A stretch of DNA of 64,000 nucleotides. Origin: Atherix ibis (lineage: Eukaryota > Arthropoda > Insecta > Diptera > Athericidae). The position numbers were made by a program, and so were the translations under genes. Location: contig OY282606.1 of the NCBI GenBank assembly GCA_958298945.1, forward strand, positions 29,237,740 to 29,301,739. Reading direction: 5' to 3'. Every line of letters begins with the position of its first letter. Position 1 is the stretch's first letter. The notes below the pieces were generated by a model. That model ran no database searches. It worked only from the letters and a program-made list of their open reading frames with translations, and had not been told where the DNA came from. Below are positions 1 to 11,650 of the stretch, one piece after another.

Positions 1-93
1 AGATGACGTTTCCTTGATCATTGCAATTCAGTTTGATTTGTTGATTCATGCGAGATTTTAGTTATCGTTCATCGTTATCGTTGGACTTGTGCT

Positions 94-145
94 CGGGGCT
101 GTAGTTTTTGCTTATTTTGCGGGGCTGTAGTTTTTGCTTATTTTG
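94..145. repeat. 26-bp tandem duplication
   Basis: Two exact head-to-tail copies of a 26-bp unit beginning CGGGGCTGTAG. No coding content is seen around it; the rest of positions 1-270 shows no recognisable feature. Confidence 0.85.
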
Positions 146-724
146 CGAAATGGTTAAAAACTCCATAATTGATTAAACGACATGTAAGGTACCATTTTTC
201 TAGGAATCATTGCTATAGAAAATTTATAATCAAAAATTACATTATTGAATTCTTAATGACCGTCTGTAATGGATTATCCAATTTGTTTTCTTTCCGGAAA
301 GTGTAATTGAATAATATATACTTAAAATTTTAAATTTGATAAAATTTTATCTATATAATATTACTTATCATTTAAATGACAATCATTTATTTTGTCTTAA
401 GGTAACTTTTGATGATTTTTTTCGCACATTTTGAGCCATTACTTGACGGAAAGTGATTTTTAAATGCCTTAAAGTTTGGAAATTGTCTGCATCTTGAAAA
501 CTTTTAGCGCAATAAAGTCAAAATTTATTTTTTTCTGTGGCTTGTGGTGCCGTATAGCGTCCAAGTTGAAATCTTTACGTTCAGGCTATCAAAAATTGTT
601 TATCATAACGGCCATGACGCTCAGAAATGACGAAAACTGTCTCTCCTTCTTCATATTCGAAGAACTAGGGGCTAAAGGCACCTTCAGATTAAAGTGCCTG
701 TTAGACAGTCACTTTTCGCAAATA

Positions 725-2009
725 AAGGGTTTTCGAATAAGATTGATATGATTTCTTTTTAAAACAAAATACACTAATTGTTAAGGAAATTCAAATGTTT
801 TTTATTTAATGTGAAGTACAATCGATACAATTATGTTCTGAATAAAACGTCGTTCAAATGGCCTTCACGACTTCTTTTATAGGAACGAATTCGATGAACT
901 CAATTTTCGAGCACTTTTTCTACTAAATCAAGTCGTATGTCATGAATAGCACATTCAATATTGACTCCTAAAGCTTGAAGAGAGTCTGGTTTATTGCTCA
1001 CGACCAATGGCTTCAAATAACCTCACAAGAAATAGTCTAATGGTATTAAATCACAACTTCTTGGAGGCCATTCAATGTCACAATTTCTCGAAATAATCGA
1101 ATCTCCAAACTTTTCTCGCAATAATTCGATTGTTGCACGTGCTCTATGGCACGTAGCCCAGTCTTGTTGGAACCAGATGTTGTCAAGATCAACTTCTTCC
1201 AATTTCGGCCATAAAAGTTGGTTATCATCGATCTATACCGCTCTCCATTGACATTAACGGTGTTACCAGCTTCATTTCGAAAGAAGTACGGACGGATGAT
1301 TCCATCAGACCAAAAACCACACCAAACTGCCAATTTAGGTGAATGTAAAGGGTGTTCATGAATAATTTGTTGATTTTCTTCGCACCAGAATCGACAGTTT
1401 TGTTTCTTTACCGCACCATTCAGGTGAAAGTGAGCCTCATCGGAGAAGATGATTTTCGTTTTTAAGTTGTTCCAAAACAAAATCAGCAAATTCACGATGT
1501 TTACGGTGGTCCAATGGCTTCAGTTCTTGAGTGATAACACATTTATACGGATGCAAGCCCAAATCCTTTCTCAAAATCCGCCAGGTTGTGGTTTGAGACA
1601 GTCCCAATGCTTGAGAACGTCTTGGAATCGACAAATTGCGGTCTTCAGCAACACTTGCCTGAACGGCAGTAATATTTTCATTATTTTGAGCGGTTCTTTG
1701 TCTTATTGGCACTTGAACATTATGTAAAGAAAATGTACGCTCGAAATTTTTAACAATTCGACGAATAGCGAGCACAGTTGGACGATTATTACGACCATAA
1801 AATGACAAAAGCGCACGAAAAGTTGCAATTGGAGAACGATTATTTTGATAATAAAATTAAATAATTTGTAAACGTTGTTCTTGCGTATATCTCTTCATGA
1901 TAAAATTGTAAACATTATTGAATACAATAAAAAAAATGAAAGATCATGACTTATTACAAATGGCCGAAATGTCACTTAGAAATCATACCACTCTTATTGG
2001 AAAACCCTA
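725..2009 (-). mobile_element. rosa-like (DD41D) mariner element with both inverted repeats
   Basis: Imperfect inverted repeats of about 28 bp bound the element: the left end contains AGGGTTTTCGAATAAGA and the right end, reverse-complemented, AGGGTTTTCCAATAAGA. A TA dinucleotide flanks each side (723-724 and 2010-2011), as expected for Tc1/mariner integration. The 1285-bp body holds one transposase pseudogene on the minus strand. The element lies inside an older relic of a related family, so it is the younger insertion. Confidence 0.8.
831..1898 (-). pseudogene. DD41D (rosa-like) transposase pseudogene
   Basis: DNA cut-and-paste transposase. It starts at an ATG (1896-1898, MKRYTQEQRL) and has an N-terminal helix-turn-helix region (SQALGLSQTTTWRILRKDLG), then the DDE/D catalytic domain. 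The three acidic residues are visible: FSDEAHF, WFQQDWATCH and DLIPLDYF. The last two catalytic Asp are separated by 41 residues read in one frame, which defines the DD41D (rosa) group. The reading frame is broken: a TAA near residue 14, a frameshift before the first Asp, another before WFQQD, and TGA in place of Trp in the DYFLWG motif and again near the C-terminus. The final stop is at 831-833. It cannot make active transposase. Confidence 0.85.
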
Positions 2010-2160
2010 TACAATAGGCAACTTCTTATCTTAAGAAAACTTTATACGAACAACGCACTAGATTTGTAGAAACTTTTTGTATTATAGAAAGAATTGTTTG
2101 TTAGTTAAATGTTCAAAATTCTGGAGACTTTACTTTTTAAATTACGAAATGAATAACCCT

Positions 2161-3404
2161 AAATTATAGATTAAAATACACTAAACAGTAACTAAGTATA
2201 TTTTCTAAAATTATGTTTACTTAAAAATTAATAACGAAAAATATACATAATTATTTATTAAGAAAAATAAAAAGTTTTACTTCCAAATTTATTCCCCATA
2301 CTCAAATATTAAAAAAAAATTTTTTTTGGAATAATTTCGAATATGCGATTATTTTGATTGTTTAAAGGATGTGATCAGTTAATTGAAAATATGTTAATTT
2401 CGTACCTTTAAGGACATATCTTAACAATGTTTAAATGTATTTAAGGAATAATTTAACTTATTTGCTAATATCCGATCAATATTGATTAATAATTTTTTAA
2501 TAAAATATTTTCTACTCTATCTATATCTGATTTGGTGAAATTTTTAGTTCAACTTTCTATATAAATTTTTATTCAGTATAATTCAATAGGTATTCAAGGC
2601 AACTGAAAAGTTGAATATTGATTAAGTTTTCCTTTACTTTAATATTGATTTTTTTTTTCAATGAAAATTCCATAAAAAATCTGCTTGTTATGAAAATTGA
2701 GGAATATTTTTTGTTGAAAAGGTAGATGGTAAATAGAAGTTACTGGAAATTAGTTTCTATAATAGTAAAAAAAATTGTGTTCATATTACTATGAAATTAT
2801 CTTATTATTTTGATACTATTTAAATCCATCCATCTCTTTAAAAATAATTTTTTGTTAAAGTCAAAAGAATTTCCTTGGAATCGATAAAAAAATTTATACT
2901 AAATATAAAAATATTTTAAAGTACAAACGGTTTTTTTATTGTATTGTAGTTTCTTAGAAGAGAAAATTGAATATTCTGAAAAGTTTAAATGAATAGAGAA
3001 AATGTATTGTACTTTAAGTACAAATCATATTGAAATTTGCTACTATGAAATAAAAAAATATTATTTACAAAATTGTTAATTGACTTGACAAGAAATTAAT
3101 CATTCGTAAAAAAAAATGTAAAGATTTGACTTTCCAAAATTGATTTAAATTGTTACGAAGCACTTTAATTGCGATTATCTAAAAACATTTTAATTAGCTT
3201 TAAAGAAATTCCGACGTGATTTATAGAAAATGTTTTTATGTAGAATGGACAAAATTAATGAGTATTAACTTATTTACTATTATTGTAATAATTTTATTTT
3301 ATAAAAAAAACATTAGTATATAGCTGAATTAAATTATTCTAAATTCTATTAAAAGTAATTTAATCAACAGTAATTATTTGACTAAAATTAGATTTATTAT
3401 TTGA
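2161..3404. other. AT-rich stretch without recognisable features
   Basis: Very AT-rich with homopolymer runs. No open frame, transposon motif or RNA gene could be recognised on either strand. Confidence 0.5.
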
Positions 3405-3960
3405 TTTTTTATGCGGTGTGGCAACAAGTAATGACATTCATTACAAAATCAATTTTATTTTTATCCCCCTCGAAGTACTACACTTTGGGCAGCCATACAT
3501 CGGCTTTTGTAGCCACATCATTTGTGGCTACAAAATCAATTTTATTTTTATCCCCCTCGAAGTACTTCACTTTGTGCAGCCATACATCGGTGGAGGCGTT
3601 GTTTCCACTCTTCATATCAGTGCCTGAAATCGCCTGAAGCTTCTCGGTTACACACTTCTTTGGATATTGTCGATAGTACCAAGATGACCTCCGTTCAAGT
3701 GCCTTTGATCTAAAGAATAAAAAAAGCCACATGGTCCAACATCAAGCGAGTAAAGGAAACCACAGGAATCTCTTTTTCCGTAAAAATTCGTTGGTGAATA
3801 TGGTCATGTGACATGGAGGAGAACCATTTTTCTTAGCCTTTCAACGACTTAACATACCACCCATTATCTTCAATGATAATCGATGATCTGAACCCACAAG
3901 AGCCCTCAGTCATTTTCCATATTCATCATTTTTCGATGTTGATTTTTCTGACAATTGTAT
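3405..3960 (-). pseudogene. mariner transposase C-terminal fragment (HHDN lineage)
   Basis: The minus strand encodes the tail of a DD34D-type mariner transposase in two or more frames: YSLDVGPCGFF, then GTIDNIQRSV and VTEKLQAISG, ending in the typical KVKYFEGDKNKIDF. The third catalytic Asp position (normally PCDFF) reads Gly. An 88-bp segment is directly duplicated (FIFIPLEVLHF reads twice on the opposite strand, 3456-3480 and 3536-3580). Related pieces lie at 15650, 18690, 32855 and 63420. Confidence 0.65.
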
Positions 3961-4151
3961 AAGTTTTTTGCAGAAAAATAATCGCTCTCAGTGATACCAG
4001 TTTCATAACTTCCCAAAAAAACGTTTTTACAATTTTCTTATTTAAAATAATTTTAAGAGTATTTTTATCCATTCTTTCATTAATTTTGTACACTTACTGA
4101 ATATACTATATTTTATATCAAATAGTTTCCATTTAATTTATACACTTCGAT

Positions 4152-4157
4152 TATAAA
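4152..4157 (+). promoter_or_regulatory. candidate TATA box of the cuticle gene
   Basis: TATAAA about 80 bp upstream of the inferred ATG at 4233. A second TATAAA follows at 4164-4169. This fits a start of transcription near 4180-4195 and a 5' leader of about 40-50 nt. Inferred from spacing only. Confidence 0.4.
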
Positions 4158-4232
4158 ACGAACTATAAACTATTCATTGCTTACGTAACTCCGACTTGAA
4201 AGTAGTTGAATAGTAAATTTTGTGTAGTACAA

Positions 4233-7200
4233 ATGGTATGGTTTTATTCGACGTTCTCAAAGTTCACAAATTAATAATTTAACTACGAACATGAAATTGT
4301 CTTCATATTGAATAATAATTAAAATCATAATAACTTATAATTCCCTATTTATAATAGGTAATAAAAGAAAATATAAAAATTCTTCTTTTTTATTATTCTT
4401 GGAAAAGATTACCGAAAATATGAGATAATTTGACAAAATCAATTTTATATTTAAGTTTTTCTATAATTTGTCTAGTAAACTTATTTTAAAATTTTATTAC
4501 AAACACAAGTAAAGATGACATGAAAGCAGGTATTCACTTCCTTATTGAAATCCAAAATTTTCCTAAATAAATCTGACCAAAAAGGATTTTTTTATTAGGA
4601 GCAAAAAAAACTAACAAGTGATATATTTTTATTAGATTTTCATTTAATTTAAATAAATTGAATTAAAGTAAAAACTTTATGTTTCGTTAAATTTTCTTTT
4701 ACACAAATTTCTTGTATAATAAATTTGTTATAAGATATATTTGAATTGGGGATAAATTTTGATTATTTGGTTAATTTTAACTTTTTTAAAGGTAATTTTT
4801 AATTAGAAATATTCTGATTATTTTATTTGCAGATTATTCTTCTTGTAGCTTTGATAGCTTGTGTGAGTGCTGGAGGACCAGCTGCATATTCAATTTCAGC
4901 ACCTAGTATTGATCACGCCTATGTGGGTAGCTCACAGGAGCATACTGTGAAGGTATGTTCAAATAGATTTTGTGGTTACAATTAACATTTTCCTAACAAC
5001 TTTGCTGATTTTCTTTCATCAATTGAATCGAACAGGGACCTTATGGACAAAATTCCCATTCTCAATACTCGAAGGCTGTAGATTCGGCACATTCATCTGT
5101 ACGTGTGTCCAGCTCCCGCATTAGCAATGATGTCCTTGGCTATGGAGGTCACTATGGTGCAGGTAATAAAGTTTTATACGAATGAGATTTATTTTAACAG
5201 AAGAACAAAAATACCTTATACAAAAAGTATCTAAATTAAAAGTTGAATAATGTGACCTTTAACAGACTAAGTTAACTAAGAGCAAAGTGGTTGCTGTAGA
5301 AACGAGTAAAAAGTTTCAGATAGAAAATTTTGTTAAAGGATTGTTGCTATTTGTACTTTGGAAAGTTAAGTAAAATATAATATACTTTTAGAATAGAGAT
5401 TTTGATTAAATTGTTATTGAATTATATTGCTTCGACTTCGCCATTGTAAACGAATTATTATATTATTCAAATGGACGCCTAATTTCTCAATTTTGTTCAA
5501 AGTTTTTACAATTGTACGCATTGTTGGATAAACAAGCAATCTATTATGTAAAATGGCAAATTTTCGCATAAACAAAAACAAAACAGATGATACATATTGT
5601 TTTGACAGCTGTCAAATGACAGGGCTGTACTTTTCAAACTACGAAATGAACAACCTTGTATTAGCACAAGTTTCAGTTATTGCCTATCATTGGAAATATA
5701 ATAGCACATTTTCTATATTTTTTAATTCTATAATATTTCAGCTCATATTGCTGCTCCAGCTATAGCTCATGCATATGCTGCACCAGCTGTTAAAATCGCT
5801 GCACCAGCAATTGCTGCCGCTTATGCTCCCGCTCATCACTATGGAACACATCTTGCTGCACCAGCCTATGCCCACTCATATGCTGCACCTGCATTCTCTC
5901 ATGGCTATGCTGCACCTGCATTCGCTCATGGCTATGCTGCACCTGCATTCGCTCATGGCTATGCTGCACCTGCAATCGCTCATGGCTATGCTGCACCCGC
6001 TATTAAATATGCTGCTCCAGCGATTAAATATGCTGCTCCAGCTGTATCATATGCTCACAGTAAGTATTTTTATTTATTTCGAAATTTTACTACAGGAAAT
6101 TTTTCTAAGAATTAACTCGACTATGTGTGTATACTACTTGTTAATAAATATAAAAAAATAAATATAAATATGTTCTGCATAGTTTGGCAGAAATTCGGAA
6201 GTATATTCCTACATAGTTTGGTAATTCCACTAAACAAATTTCAAATATTTATTAAACTAATTCAGTTTTTGAATAGTTTTGACAGGAACAATTTCTTTAT
6301 AGTTCATACAAAGACGTATTTATACACGTAGTTTTTACTGAAATTCTTGTTGATTTCAGATGAAAATATTTGAAAAATTCTCAAGGAATCTCTAAGCTGA
6401 TATGAATATAATTTGTATCTACATAAATATGCGGTTAATCAAAAATTATTATATTCAAAATATTTTAAAATTAATTGAATGATGTTATTGAGCAATTCAA
6501 ATACCTTCATAAAATAAGGTATCTTCTATCGATTTTACTTATCTAACGAGATTTGGAAAATAATCTAATACATTCCAATTTATATATCTTTGCATATATG
6601 ATTGTGTGTCACGTTTATATCATAAGCAGAATTGATTTATTAAAATAAAATCTCGAAAATTCAAGATACTGATTATTATAATAGATAAAAAATTCGCTTG
6701 ATTCTCGAATAAAATTTGAATGTCTGATGACATCGATTCATATTTATAAAATTGAAGCTGAAACATTAAAGAATATTAATATGATTAGATTTAGGGAAAT
6801 TTTAATTTTACATATGATTGGATTTTTGGTGGGATTTATTATGTATAGAGAATTATCCAATTTGCACTTTAAAAAGTGAAATTCAATTAAATACATTCAT
6901 CCATTACTTGATGGATCTTGGTTTCTAAATGTCTTAAAGTTTAAAAATTTTTTACGCAAATATGTTTTTTACGTAGTTTTATAACAACAAGTCCAACGGC
7001 GTCAAATCACACGATCTTGTAGGCCAATTGATTTCATCAATCTTAGGAACTGCGCATAAAGGCTAAAATTTATCGTGTTGTGTCGATTGTTTGGTTTCTC
7101 CTTCTTAATTTTTAAAGAAATATAGTCCAATGAAACCTTTTTACCAAAATGCCTACTAGGTAGTTATTTTTTGTAAGCACAATGGCTTTTTATTTACAAT

Positions 7201-7853
7201 TATGTGTTAGCTTTCACAAGGAAAGTTTGCTCGAAAAATCAGCATCCAAAGTCTATTGTTCCAGCACCTCATCCACCCCTTGGGAATATCACCACCGCAA
7301 TTTATTGTCAATAAATGACTATTATTATAAAATGGCAAATTATAAGCTAAATAAATATAATCTTTTAATTTATATATATTAGCAATATTATTAAATTATA
7401 GTACTGTACTTTCCAAATTATGAAATGAATAGTCTGGTATATTCTACATTATTAACATACAAATTATTATGTTTAAAAGAAATTTTCTTTAAAATTTGTG
7501 CTGATAAACTCAAATATAAATAATAGTTAATTTGAAAAAAACCAACATAATTGCAATTTAATAAGGAAATTAAATTTAAAATTTTCAGGCTATGCTTCTC
7601 CATTGGCATATGGACATGGTCTTCCAGCACACTTCGCTGCCCCACATTATGCTGGACACTATGGCGCTCCATTGGCTGTCAAGTAAGAGGAAAAAATTAT
7701 TTTTAAAATTTTATCTGCTCGCATATAAACATAATGATGGCATAGTATGTTTTTAATTTTATTATTATTTATTTTTAAAACAGAACTGCTGTAGCAGCTC
7801 CAGCTGTTGTTCATACCTCATTCGCTGGTCATGGTGCCCACTTTGCCTATTAA
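4233..7853 (+). CDS. secreted alanine/proline-rich (AAPA-repeat) cuticular protein, six exons
   Basis: Structural protein of the exoskeleton, secreted by epidermis. Exons: 4233-4235 (ATG only, inferred), 4833-4952, 5036-5162, 5742-6059, 7589-7682, 7784-7853. All have GT/AG borders with matching phases (0,0,1,1,2) and give 243 residues. Residues 1-14 (MIILLVALIACVSA) form a signal peptide. Residues 42-83 carry the GPYGQNSHSQYSKAVDSA and SSVRVSSSRISND segment that I know from low-complexity insect cuticle proteins. The middle (exon 4) repeats GYAAPA with AHGYAAPAF units, and the C-terminus ends VVHTSFAGHGAHFAY. There is no Rebers-Riddiford chitin-binding motif. Introns 3 and 4 contain rosa-like transposon relics. 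The weak point is exon 1: a lone ATG followed by GTATGG fits frame and TATA spacing, but a different short first exon is possible. Exons 2-6 are firm. Confidence 0.9.
5395..5665 (-). mobile_element. rosa-like relic end in intron 3 of the cuticle gene
   Basis: Ends with a palindromic TTTGACAGCTGTCAAATG followed by ACGAAATGAACAACC, the same terminus as the relics at 2100-2160, 7390-7437 and 61430-61490. Coding content is too decayed to read. Confidence 0.5.
6850..7440 (-). mobile_element. internally deleted rosa-like relic in intron 4 of the cuticle gene
   Basis: Left end ATTATCCAATTTGCAC and right end ACTTTCCAAATTATGAAATG match the family termini. Inside, the segment around 7005-7030 (GGCGTCAAATCACACG, then TTGTAGGCCAATTG) is the reverse complement of the transposase NWPPRSCDLTP region. 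About half of the expected length is missing. The open frame at 7182-7382 is accidental. Confidence 0.6.
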
Positions 7854-7917
7854 GAAAATCGCAAATAATTCATAATTTACACATTTTACATATGTCCTAT
7901 TTATAAATTTAATTTAA

Positions 7918-7927
7918 AATAAATAAA
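7918..7927 (+). promoter_or_regulatory. polyadenylation signals of the cuticle gene
   Basis: Two overlapping AATAAA hexamers 65-75 bp after the TAA stop, followed by a T-rich stretch. Confidence 0.65.
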
Positions 7928-8279
7928 GTATTTTATAGTTATCGCGGTTGAAAAAATTTCTTTTAATTACAACTGTCTAATTATTAACTAATAAGGTTCT
8001 TTGATTTATATATTTTTTACTGTATAATTTTTAATTGGAAATATTTGACTTGAAAATATTGTCAATATTTAATTTTCGATCTGGAAAACTTTGCTAAAAA
8101 TTTTATTTGATTTTCGTATTTGCTTTAATTATTATAATTGGTACACTCTTTAAATATAACGTTTATTATACTGGTTTCCGAGAAAGCGATTGCACGATAA
8201 ATTAAGACCCTGTAGTTAATTGCATTCTTACTAAATGTGTGTACGTGCACTCGCTTAACACGTAATAAAAACGTCAATT

Positions 8280-8324
8280 AATTATGATATAAATACCATA
8301 AATTATGGTATTTATAGCATAATT
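8280..8324. repeat. 22-bp-arm palindrome
   Basis: Arms 8280-8301 and 8303-8324 are reverse complements with one mismatch and a 1-nt centre. Nothing coding surrounds it. Confidence 0.75.
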
Positions 8325-8765
8325 TATTTAAGGAGATAAGTTCATAAATTTGTTCAGGTTTTTCAGGGCGTTGAGGAGAAAAATAATTTTTGATTTCACT
8401 AAAAAGTAGCGATTTGAGAATAATACAGGGTGCTAAATATTTGCCAATGGCCTTGTAGTAAATGTCTTTCATTTATTTGGCATCTAATTTCCATGATTTC
8501 TTTCCGTAAGTTGTTGAACTATCTCGGTTGGTTTGAGGGTGAGAGTAGATCTTCTTATATAAGGATCCCTACAAGACGAACTGAGGAGCGGTTAAATCTG
8601 AGGAGTGAGGGGCCAAATCGACATAAACACTTTTCGACATAATTGGGTTTGGTGAGGAAACATCCGTGTAATATTTCCATTGTAGACCGTGCAGTGTGGG
8701 ACATAGTCTCTTTCTACTGGAATCACATACACAAAATTGTCGTCTTAAACAAACATGCCGGTATT

Positions 8766-9562
8766 TAGGAACCAGATTTCAGCTTGTTGGAACCATATGT
8801 CTTTCCGTTAGAAGCTCATGTCAGCTTGTTGAAACCATATGTTGGCCTGTTGGAGCGACATGTCGTCCTTTTTGAACCACATGTCGACCTGTTAGAACTA
8901 CATGTTGGTATCTTGGAACCACTTTTCAGCTTGTTGGAGCAACATGTAGGTCTATTGGAACCATATATTATTCCGTTAGAAGCTCATGTTAGCTTGTTGA
9001 AACCATATGTTGGAACCACATATCGTCCGACGTTCTGCTGGAACCACATATCGCCCTTTTGGAACCACAGGTCGAACTTTTCGAACCACATGTCATCCTG
9101 CTCGCAGCACATATCATTCTGTTCGCATCACATGTCAATTTTTCGGAAGCACATGCCATTCTAGTAGAAGCACATGTTGATCTGTTAGAACCACATGTCG
9201 CCCTATTGCAACCACAGGTCGTACTTTTCGAACCATATGTCGTCCTGCTCGAACCACATATCATTCTGTTCGCATCAGATGTCGATTTTTTGGAAGCACA
9301 TGCCATTCTATTAGAAGCACGTGTTGATCTGTTAGAACCATATGTCGCCCTATTGGAACCACAGGTCGAACTTTTCGAACCACATGTCGTCCTGCTCGAA
9401 CCACTTATCATTCTGTTCGCATCACATGTCGACTTTTTGGAAGTATATGCCGTTCTATTAGAAGCACATGTCGATCTGTTGAAATAACATGCCATCTTGT
9501 TGTAACCACATGTCGGCCTATTGAAACCACATGTCATTCCGTTGAAACCATATGTCGTGCAA
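8766..9562. repeat. 21-bp minisatellite with 147-bp higher-order repeats
   Basis: About 38 head-to-tail copies of a 21-bp unit (consensus TTGGAACCACATGTCGTCCTG). Because the unit is a multiple of three and lacks stops, frames stay open on both strands: + strand 8784-9164 and 9059-9487 read heptads such as LEPHVVL, and the - strand 8989-9633 reads Cys/Ser/Asn-rich heptads. From 9062 units differ in a fixed order of seven, so that blocks starting at 9062, 9209 and 9356 are near-copies 147 bp apart. An earlier block repeats at 168 bp (8787 and 8955). The unit contains the palindrome ACATGT. No splice sites, signal peptide or promoter tie it to a gene. Confidence 0.85.
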
Positions 9563-10439
9563 CCCCAATGGGCTGAAGTCACGGATGGAAGAGTTTTTTG
9601 GCATCTTTCTTTATTAACTCTACAAGAGTGCAAGTGCCCTTGGTGTATTGCCTATCTATTTATTCGCGATCGCAGAAGTGGTTATTATATTTATTAACAA
9701 AGTAAAGATACGCTTCAAGGTCTTGTATAAAAGAGCCTAAAACGTTTTCGTTCCATTTTTGGTGGCGCATATGATCTCAGCGCCTACGTTCCTGAATTTT
9801 GTACTTGCGTAAATGTTAATTTTTAAGCAAACTATTCCACACAATTGTTTGAGAAAGATTAAATTCTTCTGAGGTCTCCAGACTATCAGCTACATTGCAT
9901 CAATTCTTCGAAATTATTCACTTTGGAAATATTTAATCATTAAAGACCGTATAAATATAACATATTTGCGTTTTTATGTTTATCGATTTCTTCTTCATTA
10001 AGGTCGCATAATAAAACCTATCAAAATGTATTGATAATATAAATGCCATACACCGATTTATAATAGACTTTTTATTACATGACAGTAAATACATGAAAAG
10101 TTGATGTTATGATAGGTAATAAAGTGCTTGCTAATGATTATTACAGGTGAAAAACCAATTTTAAACATAACATTTCGAATTATATGACTATGAAAGTAGT
10201 TAATTATTAATAATTTGTTTTTACTAATATACTTTTATGGCCATTCTTTTTTCATATTATTGTTTTCGTAACAGTTCTAAACGAAAAATTATTTATATCT
10301 ACTGTCATTTTCTATTAGAGTTTGTTAGCTGTCTGGAATCATCAACGCGTCGACATAAATATTATTTAAAAGTATACATTAAATATTAAATTAAATACAC
10401 GTATAACAGCTAATACCATATAAAAATAAAATTAATTCA
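9563..10439. other. intergenic, weak transposon traces
   Basis: Around 9840-9890, TTGTTTGAGAAAGATTAAATTCTTCTGAG resembles the helix-turn-helix segment of the rosa-like fragment at 42839-43200, on the minus strand. Otherwise AT-rich sequence without recognisable features. Confidence 0.35.
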
Positions 10440-10830
10440 GATTTAAGGTTTTGGCTAGTTTTCATCGCAGATCCGGTAATTTTGCTTGTTTACGTAGTCG
10501 TTCAGTTCACCAAATCTCTGTTCCGCTTCCAACTGCTCGAGGACTCAGTCATCGAACGTCGGACGGTACGGATGGTCTTGTGGGTTAAGCTGCTGAGTCA
10601 ATTGAATTTTGTATGGATGTAGATCTAACTCTTTTCCCAAATTTCGGCAAGAAGAAGGCGCAGAAAGGCGGCTTGTGAATTCTTGTGAACGACACGTAAT
10701 TGAGATTAGACGATTCAACTATGCTCTCGGTAAGATTTCCAATTCCACCATAAATTTCATGCAGCCCACGGAATAACTGGCGAACAGAGCACAAATCAAT
10801 ATAATAAATTTTCACTCTCTCGATACTTAT
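10440..10830 (-). pseudogene. Tc1/mariner (rosa-like) transposase fragment, less AT-rich family
   Basis: On the minus strand, several frames together give a transposase N-terminal to middle region: LHPYKIQLTQQLNPQDHPYR, then VLEQLEAEQRFGE, joined directly to LNDYVNKQNY. This means the piece carrying the first catalytic Asp is deleted between FGE and LNDY. The sequence is distinctly less AT-rich than its surroundings and differs from the other rosa-like copies in the window, so it is a separate lineage. Frameshifts and stops make it non-functional. Confidence 0.6.
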
Positions 10831-11009
10831 TCTACATGATTACATGCTTAAATTATAGAGTATAAGGATAGACAATCGCCTATATGTATACGAATTTTAT
10901 TTAAGCCAAAATATATCGCGTAATTGCAATGCAACAAGAACCAAATTTGGCGATCTTTTCCCACCAATCATTTTAAAATTGCGTTATGAACCTCGTTGTT
11001 TAAATTATA

Positions 11010-11650
11010 CGAGGTCTGTTCAAAAAGTATCGCAAATTTTGAATTTCCGCTGGTTACGTATATTCAATTTTCAATTTTTTAACGATGCGTGAGCAGGGCC
11101 GTGAGCAGGGCCGTTATCATGGTGCAAAAGCCAATTTTTTTTCTTCCACAAATCCGGGCGTTTCTGGCGGATTGTTTCGCGTAACTTGCGTATAACTTAC
11201 AGGTAATATTCCTTATTGACCATTCTACCCTGTGGAAAGAACTTATGATGCACCACGCGCCTGCAATCGAAGAAAACTGTAAGCAAAACCTTTACATTCG
11301 ACCGAACTTGGTGCGCTTTTTTCGGTTTTGAGTCGTGCGGGAGCTTCTATTGGGATAATTGAAGTTATGACCCTCTGGAGCAAATTTGATTTGTCGCGGA
11401 CAGAGTCCAACAGTTCCTTAGGAATGTAAATGCGATGTTGTTTTTGGTCGAAATTAGGCAAAAATCGAAGACGAACCAAAACACGTGCAAGCAAAATAGC
11501 TGTCAAAAATTAACTGAATATTCAAAATGGCCGAACTTGTCGGCAAAACTGAGACACATGAGTACCAACATAACGCCTCAAAAAATCGTAAACCGAATAT
11601 ACGTAACCAGCGGAAATTCAAAATTCGCGATACTTTTTGAACAGACCTCG
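11010..11650 (-). mobile_element. internally deleted DD34D mariner copy M1
   Basis: Perfect terminal inverted repeats CGAGGTCTGTTCAAAAAG / CTTTTTGAACAGACCTCG, flanked by TA at 11008-11009 and 11651-11652. On the minus strand it keeps KNNIAFTFLRNCWTL-type and QVRSNVKVLLTVFFD segments and WLLHHDN (second Asp), but the N-terminal domain, first Asp region and C-terminal third are missing. Length is 641 bp against about 1.3 kb for complete mariners. An internal 'GTGAGCAGGGCC' is tandemly duplicated near 11090-11112. Confidence 0.85.

Larger units (their letters stand above)
271..2160 (-). mobile_element. degraded rosa-like Tc1/mariner relic, split by a second element
   Basis: The left end reads GGATTATCCAATTTG and the right end, reverse-complemented, reads AGGGTTATTCATTTCG, an imperfect terminal inverted repeat. 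On the minus strand, 480-720 translates to a decayed transposase segment (FFEYEEGETV followed by VISERHGRYDKQF) matching the region between the first and second catalytic Asp of rosa-like transposases. It is interrupted by the separate element at 725-2009. The same end sequence recurs at about 5660, 7437, 29880 and 47700, so this is a high-copy family. Exact ends are uncertain by several bases. Confidence 0.6.

Noticed and set aside
5769..6161. 130-codon His/Met/Leu-rich frame
   Set aside because: Out-of-frame shadow of the AAPA repeat exon of the cuticle gene.
8766..9562. CRISPR-like array
   Set aside because: Contiguous degenerate 21-bp units without unique spacers, in an insect genome.
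8989..9633. 214-codon Cys-rich frame on the minus strand as a gene
   Set aside because: It is the complement of a 21-bp minisatellite; openness follows from a stop-free unit divisible by three. No promoter, splice or signal peptide evidence.
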